A stretch of 64,000 bases of DNA, from assembly GCF_000787855.1 (NCBI RefSeq), contig NZ_BBPQ01000009.1, positions 47,028 to 111,027 on the forward strand, read 5' to 3'. How positions within the stretch are numbered: position 1 is the first letter of the stretch; each line of letters begins with the position of its first letter. The position numbers and the translations under genes were made by a program. This DNA is from Streptacidiphilus anmyonensis (GTDB lineage Bacteria; Actinomycetota; Actinomycetes; Streptomycetales; Streptomycetaceae). This document shows, piece by piece, positions 17,869 to 25,676 of this stretch. Under the pieces are notes generated by a model that made no database searches, was not told the DNA's origin, and saw only the letters and a program-made list of their open reading frames with translations.

Positions 17869-19137
17869 GTGACCAGCGACAACCGCACCGTGGTCGTCAC
17901 CGGGATCGGCGCCTTCACGCCGCTCGGCGCCGACGCCGCGTCCACCTGGGAGGGCCTGGTGGCGGGCCGCTCCGGCGTCTCGCCCCTCGAGGACGAGTGG
18001 GCCGCAGACCTGCCGGTCCGCATCGCCGCCCGCACCGCGGTCGACCCGGGCGAGGTGCTTCCCCGTCCGCTCGCCCGCAAGCTCGACCGCTCGGCGCAGT
18101 TCGCGCTGATCGCCGCGCGCGAGGCCTGGGCCGACGCCGGCTTCACCACCCCGGCGACCGAGGACGGCTCCCCGATCGCCCCCGAGCGCCTGGGCGCGGT
18201 CGTCGCCTCCGGCATCGGCGGCGTCACCACCCTGCTCGACCAGTACGACGTGCTGAAGGAGAAGGGCGTCCGCCGCGTCTCCCCGCACACCGTGCCGATG
18301 CTGATGCCCAACTCCCCGGCGGCCAACGTCGGTCTGGAGGTCGGCGCGCGGGCCGGCGTGCACACCCCCGTCTCCGCGTGCGCCTCCGGCGCCGAGGCCA
18401 TCGGCTACGCGATCGAGATGATCCGCACCGGCCGCGCCGACGTCGTCGTCGCCGGCGGCACCGAGGCGGCGGTGCACCCGCTGCCGATCGCGGCCTTCGC
18501 CAACATGATGGCGATGTCCAAGAACAACGAGCACCCACAGCAGGCGTCGCGCCCCTACGACAAGGCCCGTGACGGCTTCGTCCTCGGCGAGGGCGCGGGC
18601 GTCGTGGTCCTGGAGTCCGCGGAGCACGCCGCGGCGCGCGGGGCCCGCGTCTACTGCGAGGCGGTCGGCCAGGGTCTGTCCTCCGACGCCCACCACATCG
18701 CCCAGCCGGAGCCGACGGGCGCGGGCGTGGCCCGCGCGATCGAGCAGCTGCTGGAGTCCACGGACGTGAACCCGGCCGAGGTCGTGCACGTCAACGCGCA
18801 CGCCACGTCCACCCCGCAGGGCGACACCGCCGAGATCAAGGCGCTGCGCCGGGTCCTCGGCGACCACCTGGACCACATCGCGATCTCCGCGACCAAGTCC
18901 ATGACGGGCCACCTCCTCGGCGGCGCGGGCGGCATCGAGACCGTCGCGACGGTCCTCGCCCTGCACCACCGCACGGCCCCGCCGACCATCAACGTCGACG
19001 ACCTCGACCCCGAGGTCGACGCGGACATCGTCATCGGCGAGCCGCGGGCCCTCCCGGCGGAGGGCAGCATCACCGCCCTCAACAACTCCTTCGGCTTCGG
19101 CGGCCACAACGTCGTCCTGGCCTTCCGCACGATCTGA
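17869..19137 (+). CDS. fabF: Beta-ketoacyl-ACP synthase II
   Basis: A 422-residue KAS II that elongates acyl-ACP with malonyl-ACP. The Cys-His-His active site is visible in VSACASG (about C169), VNAHATST (about H309) and KSMTGHLLG (about H346), with the NNSFGFGGHN block at the C-terminus. The GTG 17869 start has a CAGGAG box. Last gene of the fab operon, 113 bp after acpP with the palindrome between them. Compact length and operon position favour FabF over a polyketide KS. Confidence 0.97.
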   Translation: MTSDNRTVVVTGIGAFTPLGADAASTWEGLVAGRSGVSPLEDEWAADLPVRIAARTAVDPGEVLPRPLARKLDRSAQFALIAAREAWADAGFTTPATEDGSPIAPERLGAVVASGIGGVTTLLDQYDVLKEKGVRRVSPHTVPMLMPNSPAANVGLEVGARAGVHTPVSACASGAEAIGYAIEMIRTGRADVVVAGGTEAAVHPLPIAAFANMMAMSKNNEHPQQASRPYDKARDGFVLGEGAGVVVLESAEHAAARGARVYCEAVGQGLSSDAHHIAQPEPTGAGVARAIEQLLESTDVNPAEVVHVNAHATSTPQGDTAEIKALRRVLGDHLDHIAISATKSMTGHLLGGAGGIETVATVLALHHRTAPPTINVDDLDPEVDADIVIGEPRALPAEGSITALNNSFGFGGHNVVLAFRTI

Positions 19138-19152
19138 GCACGTCGCTCCCGC

Positions 19153-19389
19153 AGGCAGTTGCACTCCCCAGGGGCGCGGGGCTGTACCCGACTTGCGGCT
19201 CCTCCCCCAGCCTTCGGCCGGGAGGTGCCCCCAGCATGGGCGCGACAAGCCCGACAAGTCGCTCCCGCAGGTCGTTGCACTATCAGGGGCGCGAGGAACT
19301 GCGCGACAAGCCACCAGATGTGGTGAGTCGCCGCGCTGAGCAGGGCCATCCGCACAGGGTCGTTGCTCGCGCAGTTCCCCGCGCCCCTG
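19153..19389. repeat. Composite intergenic repeat with inverted repeat
   Basis: This 362-bp gap between fabF and the TetR gene holds no gene. It has a fragment starting GCACTCCCCAGGGGCGCGGG (from about 19160), a CCCCCAGCCTTCGGCCGGGA element (19205-19235), and an inverted repeat at 19284-19389 whose ends are CAGGGGCGC and GCGCCCCTG. The left arm reads GGGGCGCGAGGAACTGCGCG and the right arm is its imperfect complement. Closely related inverted repeats occur at 45716-45816 and 59447-59546. Confidence 0.75.
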
Positions 19390-19463
19390 TTGTGGTTGCC
19401 GCTCGCGCGTAGATTTCCCGCGCCCCTGGCGTTTGCAACGGGCTCGTTGAGGTCTATCCTCGG

Positions 19464-19483
19464 TTTTGAGCGAGTGCTCAAAA
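19464..19483. promoter_or_regulatory. Palindromic operator upstream of the TetR gene
   Basis: TTTTGAGCgagtGCTCAAAA is a perfect 8+4+8 palindrome ending 16 bp before the TetR start codon. Position and form are those of an autoregulatory TetR operator. It should also control the overlapping membrane-protein gene downstream. Confidence 0.8.
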
Positions 19484-19499
19484 CGGGGGGTGTGAGGCC

Positions 19500-20084
19500 A
19501 TGGCCACGGCGGAGACGCGGGAGGCGCTCGTCGCCGGAGCGATAGCGACCCTGCGGGAGAAGGGCCACGCGCACGCCAGCGCGCGCGAGATCGCGGGGCG
19601 GGCGGGGTGCAACCAGGCGCTGATCTTCTACCACTTCGGGTCCGTGGAACGGCTGTTGCTCGCCGCGCTGGACCGCGTCGCGGACCTGCGGCGGGAGCGG
19701 TACCAGGCGCTGGTCGACGAGAGCCGCAATCTCAAGGAGCTCGTCGCCGCCGCCCGGACCGTCTTCGAGGAGGACCTCGAACTCGGCCACACGGCCGTCC
19801 TCGTGGAGATGATCGCCGCCGCCCAGGCCGACGCCGAACTGCGACCGGAGGTCGCGACGCGGCTGCGGCCCTGGCGCGGCTTCGCCGCGGACGCCCTGCG
19901 GGGGACGCCCGCCGCGCGCCTCGGGCCGCCCGAGGAGCTCGCGCACGGGGTGGTCGCGATGTATCTGGGCCTGGAGCTGCTGGCCGTGCTCGACGACGAT
20001 CCCGCCCCTGCCATGGCCCTGTTCGACCGGGCCGGCTCGCTCGCTACCCTGCTTGACCTTTTCTCACTGCGGAGGCGGTCGTGA
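19500..20084 (+). CDS. TetR family transcriptional regulator
   Basis: A 194-residue repressor. The N-terminal helix-turn-helix spans about residues 10-57 (GAIATLREKGHAHASAREIAGRAGCNQALIFYHFGSVERLLLAAL), and the helical ligand-binding domain follows. A perfect palindrome lies just upstream, so autorepression is likely. Its stop codon overlaps the next start by 4 bp (GTGA), forming a two-gene operon with a small membrane protein, the probable regulated partner. The ligand is unknown. Confidence 0.92.
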   Translation: MATAETREALVAGAIATLREKGHAHASAREIAGRAGCNQALIFYHFGSVERLLLAALDRVADLRRERYQALVDESRNLKELVAAARTVFEEDLELGHTAVLVEMIAAAQADAELRPEVATRLRPWRGFAADALRGTPAARLGPPEELAHGVVAMYLGLELLAVLDDDPAPAMALFDRAGSLATLLDLFSLRRRS

Positions 20085-20461
20085 CGGTCATCAAGCGTGG
20101 TTGGATCTGGTTCCTGGCCTGGGCGGCGGTCGGCGCAGGCGGAGTGACGGCGTTGCTGACGGTGCTGACCGTCGGGCCCTACGTCGCGGTGCTCACCCTC
20201 GTCGCCGCGGTCCTGCTCGGCAGGACGCCGCGCTCGCACGGCGGGCTGCCGGGCCTGGTCGCGGGAGCGGGCGTGCTGCCGCTGGTGGTGGCGTGGCTCA
20301 ACCGCTCCGGGCCCGGGAACGTCTGCACCGCGAGCGGCGACAGCTGCACCGAGGAGTGGAGCCCGTGGCCGTGGCTCGCCGCAGGCGTCGTGCTGATCGC
20401 GGTCGGAGCAGCGATCTGGGCCCGGCGGGGAGCGAACTCCCGCACCGGGCCCAGGCCGTGA
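20081..20461 (+). CDS. Small membrane protein, TetR operon partner
   Basis: A 126-residue protein with about four hydrophobic segments (10-30, 31-46, 57-70, 96-112) and two cysteines in an extracytoplasmic-looking loop (NVCTASGDSCTEEWSPWPW). The GTG start overlaps the TetR stop. I do not recognise a family. Translational coupling suggests the TetR protein controls it. It is convergent with the S53 protease gene; only 32 bp separate the stops. Confidence 0.8.
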   Translation: MTVIKRGWIWFLAWAAVGAGGVTALLTVLTVGPYVAVLTLVAAVLLGRTPRSHGGLPGLVAGAGVLPLVVAWLNRSGPGNVCTASGDSCTEEWSPWPWLAAGVVLIAVGAAIWARRGANSRTGPRP

Positions 20462-20493
20462 TGCTCTTCGGATCTCCTCGGATCCCTCGGCGC

Positions 20494-22551
20494 TTAGCGG
20501 CCGAAGTCCGCCCAGAGGAAGGACCGCAGGTAGGACGCGGTCGGCGAGCCGACGCCGGTGGCGTCGTCGTAGCCGCGGACGGCCTGCAGGCTGGTGTCCT
20601 CGCCGAAGGCGACCAGACGGACACGCAGCGAGCCGCTGATGACGCCGAAGTCGGCGACGTTGCTCAGCGGGGCCTGGTGGTGCGCCGCCGCCTGGTTGAC
20701 CACGTCACGGAAGTCGCCGGCGCGCGAACGCTGGTAGATCTCCGGGTTGGCGAAGCCGATCGCGCGGCCGTGCTGCGCCTGGATCGCGTCGGCCTGGACC
20801 GCGGCGAACTCCGGCGACGCGACGCTGGTGCCGCCGTAGCCGCCCTCGCTGTACACGCCGCCGGTGGTCATGCCGACCAGGACGGAGGTGTACAGGTCAC
20901 CGTTCATGGCGACGTCGGGGGTGACGCGCTGCGCGGTCGCGCTGTGCTGACCGGTCATCAGCGTGTGCGACAGGCCGCTCGGGACGATGCCCTTCTGGTA
21001 GAAGGGCTGGGCGAAGTCCTCCGAGGTACCGCCGCCGCCACCGAAGTAGAAGGCGCCGGGGAGCGGGTTCCAGGACTTGCCGTCGGCCGACAGGGCCGAG
21101 CGGAGGGTGCCCATGGAGGTCTCGAAGCCGTACTTGCCGGCCTTGTCGGCCAGGCCGAGCGCGGTGCCGCCGACATCGGTGACCCACGGGTCCGAGGACG
21201 GGTAGCCGACCTGGGCGCGCGGGGTGTCCGTCTGGCAGTTGGCACCGGTCGCCGCGGCGGTGGGCGACTGGTCGCCACAGTCGCCGGAGGAGAACCCGAA
21301 GCCGATGCCCTCGATCGCACCCTGCTCGAAGATCTGCTCGTAGGCCTGGATCTGGGCCTTCGTCATGTCCCCCTGGTCGGTGGTGTGCATGATCTCGCTC
21401 CAGGAGTTGGAGACGACATCGGCCAGGTGGTTGTCGACGATGTTCGCGAGGGCGGCCGACAGGTCGGCGTCCTCGCAGGAGTTGGCGCCGACGTAGACGA
21501 CGTGGGCGTCGGGCGCGAGCCCGTGCACCATCTCGACGTCGAGCGCCTCCTCGCCGGCCCAGCCGGCGGGGCCGCCACAGGCGTCCTGGTTGGTCCACTG
21601 CGCCGGGGTGACGTCCTCGGTGTACTGGCCCTTGCGGAAGGCCTTGTCACCGTGGGCGGTGGCGAACTTGTTGGCGTCCGCCTGCATCGTCGGGGAGCCG
21701 TAGGCGTCGACGATGGCGACCCGCGCGCCCTTGCCGGTCAGGCCGGTGGCGGTGATGCCGTAGGCCTTGCGCAGCTGCGAGGGGACGAACGAGCACTGGT
21801 CGAACGGCACGGCGCCCTTGACGTAGCCCGCCGGAGCGCCGGTGGCCTTCTTCTGGCCCCAGTAGTCCGAGCAGGTCGCCGTGGTGGGCAGGCCACCGCC
21901 GGCCTTGCTGCCCGCGCCGGTCGCGGTGCTGTTGACCTTGACCGAGTCCGGCGTGGCGTGCGAGCCGATGTTGGAGCTGATGCCGACGACGCCGAGCACG
22001 TACGAGGCGACCTGGGCCGGGACGACCACGTTGGCGGCGGGGGCGTGTGCCTCTTGGCCCTGGACGCGGTAGTCGTGGATCTGGGTGCCGAAGGCCTTCG
22101 CCATCTGGGCGCTGGTGCCCGAGACGGTGATGGCGTGCCAGCTGCTGCTGACGATGGACAGGCCGGAGCTGGTGAGCCAGCTCTTGACCTGGGCGACCGC
22201 GGCGTCGGTCGGGCCGAAGCTGCTGCGCACCCAGTCGGCACTCTGGAACTTGCCGTACTGGGCGTTGGTCGGGTCGGAGACCGCCGAGGCGTAGGCGGCG
22301 AGGCCGGCCTGGTCCCGGGCGGCGAGGTACACCGTGCCCGTGAACTTGGCGCTGCTCGGCGCGGTGCCCTGGTCCGCGGCGTGGGTGGCCCACTCCGGGT
22401 GGGTGCCGGTGACCGTCTTGGCGGCGGGAGCAGGCGCACTGGCCTGCGAAGGAGCGGCGAGAACCAGCGAACCGGAGACCACCGCAAGTGAAGCGGCGGC
22501 GATGGTGGCTATCCGGGCGCGGCTGACGCGGGAGTTGCTGCTTGTGCTGAT
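20494..22551 (-). CDS. Secreted S53 (sedolisin/kumamolisin) acid peptidase
   Basis: A preproprotein of about 685 residues: signal peptide, pro-kumamolisin activation domain (about 50-190) and S53 catalytic domain. Catalytic Glu and Asp are in GEEALDVE, the nucleophile is in GGTSVASPEFA, and a C-terminal Asp-containing calcium site is expected (DDATGVGSPTA). S53 peptidases act at acid pH. Start: the first ordinary start codon is GTG 22482, but that removes the basic part of the signal peptide. Reading in frame from an ATC codon at 22551 gives ISTSSNSRVSRARIATIAAA, a normal signal n-region, with GGGAG 5 bases upstream. A stop lies a few codons further up. I therefore infer an AUC start. Confidence 0.9.
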   Translation of the reverse strand: MSTSSNSRVSRARIATIAAASLAVVSGSLVLAAPSQASAPAPAAKTVTGTHPEWATHAADQGTAPSSAKFTGTVYLAARDQAGLAAYASAVSDPTNAQYGKFQSADWVRSSFGPTDAAVAQVKSWLTSSGLSIVSSSWHAITVSGTSAQMAKAFGTQIHDYRVQGQEAHAPAANVVVPAQVASYVLGVVGISSNIGSHATPDSVKVNSTATGAGSKAGGGLPTTATCSDYWGQKKATGAPAGYVKGAVPFDQCSFVPSQLRKAYGITATGLTGKGARVAIVDAYGSPTMQADANKFATAHGDKAFRKGQYTEDVTPAQWTNQDACGGPAGWAGEEALDVEMVHGLAPDAHVVYVGANSCEDADLSAALANIVDNHLADVVSNSWSEIMHTTDQGDMTKAQIQAYEQIFEQGAIEGIGFGFSSGDCGDQSPTAAATGANCQTDTPRAQVGYPSSDPWVTDVGGTALGLADKAGKYGFETSMGTLRSALSADGKSWNPLPGAFYFGGGGGTSEDFAQPFYQKGIVPSGLSHTLMTGQHSATAQRVTPDVAMNGDLYTSVLVGMTTGGVYSEGGYGGTSVASPEFAAVQADAIQAQHGRAIGFANPEIYQRSRAGDFRDVVNQAAAHHQAPLSNVADFGVISGSLRVRLVAFGEDTSLQAVRGYDDATGVGSPTASYLRSFLWADFGR

Positions 22552-22979
22552 GACGACTCCCAGGATGAAGGTCCGTCAGAGGAAAGGGAGCGACAGAGAT
22601 TGTTCGAAAGCCCCCGGGGGATGTCTACACGGGCTCGGATTTGCGACGCAAGGGTCCCTTGGAGGTTCTTTTCCACCGTGACACCACCGGGAGTGAATAC
22701 AGACTTCACTTCCTGGACGCATCGTGCTGACCGTCCGCCAATTGAACGCGACGGCACGCATATCGGTCTGACGCAGGTCATCCGTGGCGCGACATCGAGG
22801 TCATACCCGGGCAAGTCGGCCGCCATGAGTGCGCGTGGATCATCCGCACACGCGCACGGCGCGCGTCAGCGCGCACTCCCCCCGACCGGGGGCCCCCAAC
22901 CGGCTGGAATTTCTGGAAAGTCTCTGAACAGTTGGACGTGTCGGCTGCTGGATCGGTTCCGTCCGCGCTCGGACGACGG
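22552..22979. other. Intergenic region upstream of the S53 peptidase gene
   Basis: This 428-bp gap has no gene I can support. It is less GC-rich near 22600-22780 and should contain the S53 promoter on the minus strand. Next to the DUF3145 stop there are short GC hairpins (CGCGCGTCAGCGCGC at about 22861 and CCCCCCGACCGGGGG at about 22879) that may terminate that gene. Confidence 0.5.
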
Positions 22980-23474
22980 TCACACCACCTGGTGCAGCCA
23001 GCGGACCGGCGCACCCTCGCCGGCGTGCCGGAAGGGCTCCAACTCGTCGTCCCAGGGCTTGCCCAGAAGCCGGACGATCTCCGACTCCAGCTCACCCTCG
23101 CCCAGCCGCGCGCGCAGCAGCGCGGCCCGCAGCCGGTCCTCGGGGATCATGATGTCGCCGTGGACGCCGATGACGGCGTGGAAGATGCCGAGGTCGGGGG
23201 TGCTGGAGAAGCGCTCCCCCTCGGTGCCCGTGGTCGGCTCGGCGGTGACCTCGAAGCGCAGCAGTTGCCAGCCGCGCAGCGCGGAGGCGAGCCGGGAGGC
23301 CGTGTCGGGCGCGCCCTGCCAGGACAGCTCGGCGCGCCAGGTGCCGGGCGCGGCCGACTGGCGGATCCAGTCCAGGCTCACCCGCTGACCGAGCACGCCG
23401 GCCACGGCCCACTCCACATGCGGGCAGAGCGCGCGCGGCGCGGAGTGCACGTAGAGAACTCCACGAGTCGTCAC
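22980..23474 (-). CDS. DUF3145 domain protein
   Basis: A 164-residue protein of the actinobacterial DUF3145 family. It begins MTTRGVLYVHSAPRALCPHVEWAVAGVLG and ends in a conserved LLGKPWDDELEPFRHAGEGAPVRWLHQVV block. No function is established; it is often found near the fab operon in streptomycetes, as here. The GTG start is set by a GGAGG box. Probably cytoplasmic: no signal or membrane segments. Confidence 0.9.
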   Translation of the reverse strand: MTTRGVLYVHSAPRALCPHVEWAVAGVLGQRVSLDWIRQSAAPGTWRAELSWQGAPDTASRLASALRGWQLLRFEVTAEPTTGTEGERFSSTPDLGIFHAVIGVHGDIMIPEDRLRAALLRARLGEGELESEIVRLLGKPWDDELEPFRHAGEGAPVRWLHQVV

Positions 23475-23796
23475 CGGACCTCCAGTGTGGTGCGAGGGGC
23501 GCCTTCCCCAGCGGTCTCGCGCCAGCCTGGTGACGGTGTGTCCGTTGTCCGATATTTCCGCTTGTTCCTGCTATGGGCTGACGACTACCCCTCACGGGCG
23601 GCGACAAAACACGCGCGAGACCGGTCCGGTCGACGGGACCGGGGCCGTGTGGAGAAACGGTACCGCTCAGCAGCGCCGCTGGAGCCCTCGTCCAGCACAA
23701 CCACCCGGACGGCACGCTGATCCGCCCGAGTGGTCGCACGTGATGACTGATGGTCAGACTTTTGATCCGGTCGGCCCAGCCGGGCCGACCGACGTG
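23475..23796. other. Intergenic region upstream of the DUF3145 gene
   Basis: A 322-bp gap. It should contain the DUF3145 promoter on its left. Near the right end is a hairpin (23769-23790) that terminates the oxidoreductase gene. A second dyad, GGTCCGGTCGACGGGACCGG near 23622, is of unknown role. No gene is apparent. Confidence 0.5.
23769..23790 (-). terminator. Terminator hairpin of the oxidoreductase gene
   Basis: GGTCGGCCC (23769-23777) pairs perfectly with GGGCCGACC (23782-23790) across a 4-base loop, just past the minus-strand stop at 23797. Confidence 0.75.
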
Positions 23797-24819
23797 TCAG
23801 CCCAGCTTGACCAGCATCTTGCCGGTGTTCGCGCCGCGCAGCATGCCGAGGAAGGCGTCGACGGCGTTCTCGAAGCCGTCCACCACCGTCTCCTCGAAGC
23901 GCAGCTTCCCCTCGCGCAGCCAGCCGCCGACCTCGGCGACGAACTCGGACTGGAGGTCGTAGTGGTCGCCGACCAGCACGCCGGCCAGGGTCAGCCGCTT
24001 GCCGATCACCTGCACCAGGTTGCGCGGGGCGGCCGGCGGGTTGGTGTCGTTGTACTGGGCGATGGCCCCGCACAGCACCGCGCGGCCGTGCACGTTCAGC
24101 GCGCCGATCGCGGCCTCGAGGTGCTCGCCGCCGACGTTGTCGAAGTAGACGTCGACGCCCTCGGGCGCCGCCTTGGCGAGCTGGCCCGCGATGTCCCCGT
24201 TCTTGTAGTTGAAGGCGGCGTCGAAGCCGTACTCCTCGACGAGCTTGCGGACCTTCTCGTCCGAGCCGGCGCTGCCGACCACGAGCGAGGCGCCGCGCAG
24301 CTTGGCGATCTGACCGACCGTGCTGCCGACGGCCCCGGCCGCGCCGGAGACGAAGACCGCGTCACCCTCCTTGAACCCGCCGACCCGCAGCAGGCCGGCG
24401 TAGGCGGTCAGGCCCGGCATGCCCAGCACGCCGAGGTAGGCCTGGAGCGGCGCGGCCTCGGCGTCGACCTTGACCGCGTGCGCGGCCGGCACGTCGGCGT
24501 ACTCGCGCCAGCCGAGGCCGTGCAGCACGGCGTCGCCGACCTGGAAGCCCTCGGCGGCGGAGGCCACCACGCGGCCCACCGCGCCGCCCTGCATGGCCTC
24601 GCCGAGCTGGTACGGCGGGGCGTAGGACTTCACGTCGTTCATCCGGCCGCGCATGTAGGGGTCGACGGAGAGGAACTCGTTGCGGACCAGGATGTGGCCG
24701 GGCGCCGGGGCGGCGACGGGCTTCTCGACCAGGGCGAAGTCGGCGGGCGTCGGCCAGCCCTGCGGGCGGGCGGCCAGCTGCCACTCGCGGGCGGCGGCGG
24801 GGAGGGTCTGCTCGGCCAT
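23797..24819 (-). CDS. NADP-dependent medium-chain oxidoreductase
   Basis: A 340-residue zinc-independent MDR protein of the leukotriene B4 12-hydroxydehydrogenase/CurA type, which reduces activated double bonds of alpha,beta-unsaturated ketones with NADPH. Landmarks are the N-terminal NEFLSVDPYMRGRM, the nucleotide site SGAAGAVGSTVGQIAKLRGA (about residues 158-177), YFDNVGG and LCGAIAQYN. It is divergently transcribed from a MarR regulator, its likely controller, across a 93-bp region with a short palindrome. Confidence 0.93.
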   Translation of the reverse strand: MAEQTLPAAAREWQLAARPQGWPTPADFALVEKPVAAPAPGHILVRNEFLSVDPYMRGRMNDVKSYAPPYQLGEAMQGGAVGRVVASAAEGFQVGDAVLHGLGWREYADVPAAHAVKVDAEAAPLQAYLGVLGMPGLTAYAGLLRVGGFKEGDAVFVSGAAGAVGSTVGQIAKLRGASLVVGSAGSDEKVRKLVEEYGFDAAFNYKNGDIAGQLAKAAPEGVDVYFDNVGGEHLEAAIGALNVHGRAVLCGAIAQYNDTNPPAAPRNLVQVIGKRLTLAGVLVGDHYDLQSEFVAEVGGWLREGKLRFEETVVDGFENAVDAFLGMLRGANTGKMLVKLG

Positions 24820-24844
24820 GAGTGATCACTTTCAGGGTGGAAGT

Positions 24845-24905
24845 TTGAGGTACTCAAGTAACGGTGGACGAGAAAGGTTCAGCTTGTCAAATATTCAGGT
24901 AGCCT
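24845..24905. promoter_or_regulatory. Divergent MarR/oxidoreductase control region
   Basis: The 93-bp gap is AT-richer than its surroundings. It has a perfect short dyad TTGAG-GTA-CTCAA (24845-24857) and a second element TTGTCAAATATTCA (about 24885-24898). These are plausible MarR operator half-sites. The marR start has an AGGAGG box. Confidence 0.6.
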
Positions 24906-24912
24906 AGGAGGC

Positions 24913-25353
24913 ATGCAAGAGGAGCACACCGATCCGCTCACGCCCGAGGTCGTGGATCTGATGGCCGCGCTGGTGGGCGTCTTCCACAAGGAGTACGAGG
25001 AGGCCGCGGCCGCCCGCTCCCTCACCGGCGCCCAGGCCAAGGTGCTGGGCCTGCTGCGCCGCGGGCCGCTGCCGATGCGCCAGATCGCGCAGACGCTCAG
25101 CTGCGAGCCGTCCAACATCACCGGCATCGTCGACCGCCTGGAGGCCCGCGGGCTGGTCGAGCGCCAGGCGGACCCCGAGGACCGCCGGATCAAGCGCGTG
25201 GCCGCCACCGAGACGGGCAGCGCCGCCACGGCGGAGCTGCGCGCCTCGCTCAACTTCGCCCGGGAGCCGCTGGCCGCGCTCAGCCAGGACGAGCGGCTCC
25301 AGCTCCGTGATCTTCTGCGGCGGATGCTCGACCAGGCGCGGCGTCAGGACTGA
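24913..25353 (+). CDS. MarR family transcriptional regulator
   Basis: A 146-residue winged-helix regulator. The DNA-binding core spans about residues 38-103: LTGAQAKVLGLLRRGPLPMRQIAQTLSCEPSNITGIVDRLEARGLVERQADPEDRRIKRVAAT. It is divergent from the enone-reductase-type oxidoreductase and most likely represses it in response to an electrophile or phenolic ligand (inference from layout). A strong AGGAGG box sets the ATG start. Confidence 0.92.
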   Translation: MQEEHTDPLTPEVVDLMAALVGVFHKEYEEAAAARSLTGAQAKVLGLLRRGPLPMRQIAQTLSCEPSNITGIVDRLEARGLVERQADPEDRRIKRVAATETGSAATAELRASLNFAREPLAALSQDERLQLRDLLRRMLDQARRQD

Positions 25354-25459
25354 TCCCGCTCCTGAAGGATGGAACCCGCCGCGCACGGACAACGTCTCAC
25401 CAGCTATGCTGCGGCGAGCGGCCCCTTCGCAGGGCCGCTCGTGCTGGTGTACGAGATGA

Positions 25460-25533
<74 letters not shown>

Positions 25534-25603
25534 CCGACGCACAGTCGACGGACAGTCGACGCACATCGAGGACGTGCGGGTGATACCTGCCTGTACGTTA
25601 GCG

Positions 25604-25640
25604 AAAACGCTCCGTGGTGCCTGCACCACGGAGCGTTTTT
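25604..25640. terminator. Bidirectional terminator between tRNA and GH30 gene
   Basis: A perfect 17-bp stem (25604-25620 with 25623-25639) has A4 on the left and T5 on the right. It works in both directions, ending the tRNA transcript on the plus strand and the GH30 transcript on the minus strand. Confidence 0.95.
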
Positions 25641-25676
25641 CACCCGAAAGGGCTCGTGCCTGGGGGATTGAACGGG

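Noticed and set aside
14086-19137. Possible polyketide cluster
   Set aside because: KS, AT and ACP genes are single-domain fatty acid enzymes in the standard fabD-fabH-acpP-fabF order with FasR; no ketoreductase, cyclase or tailoring genes are present.
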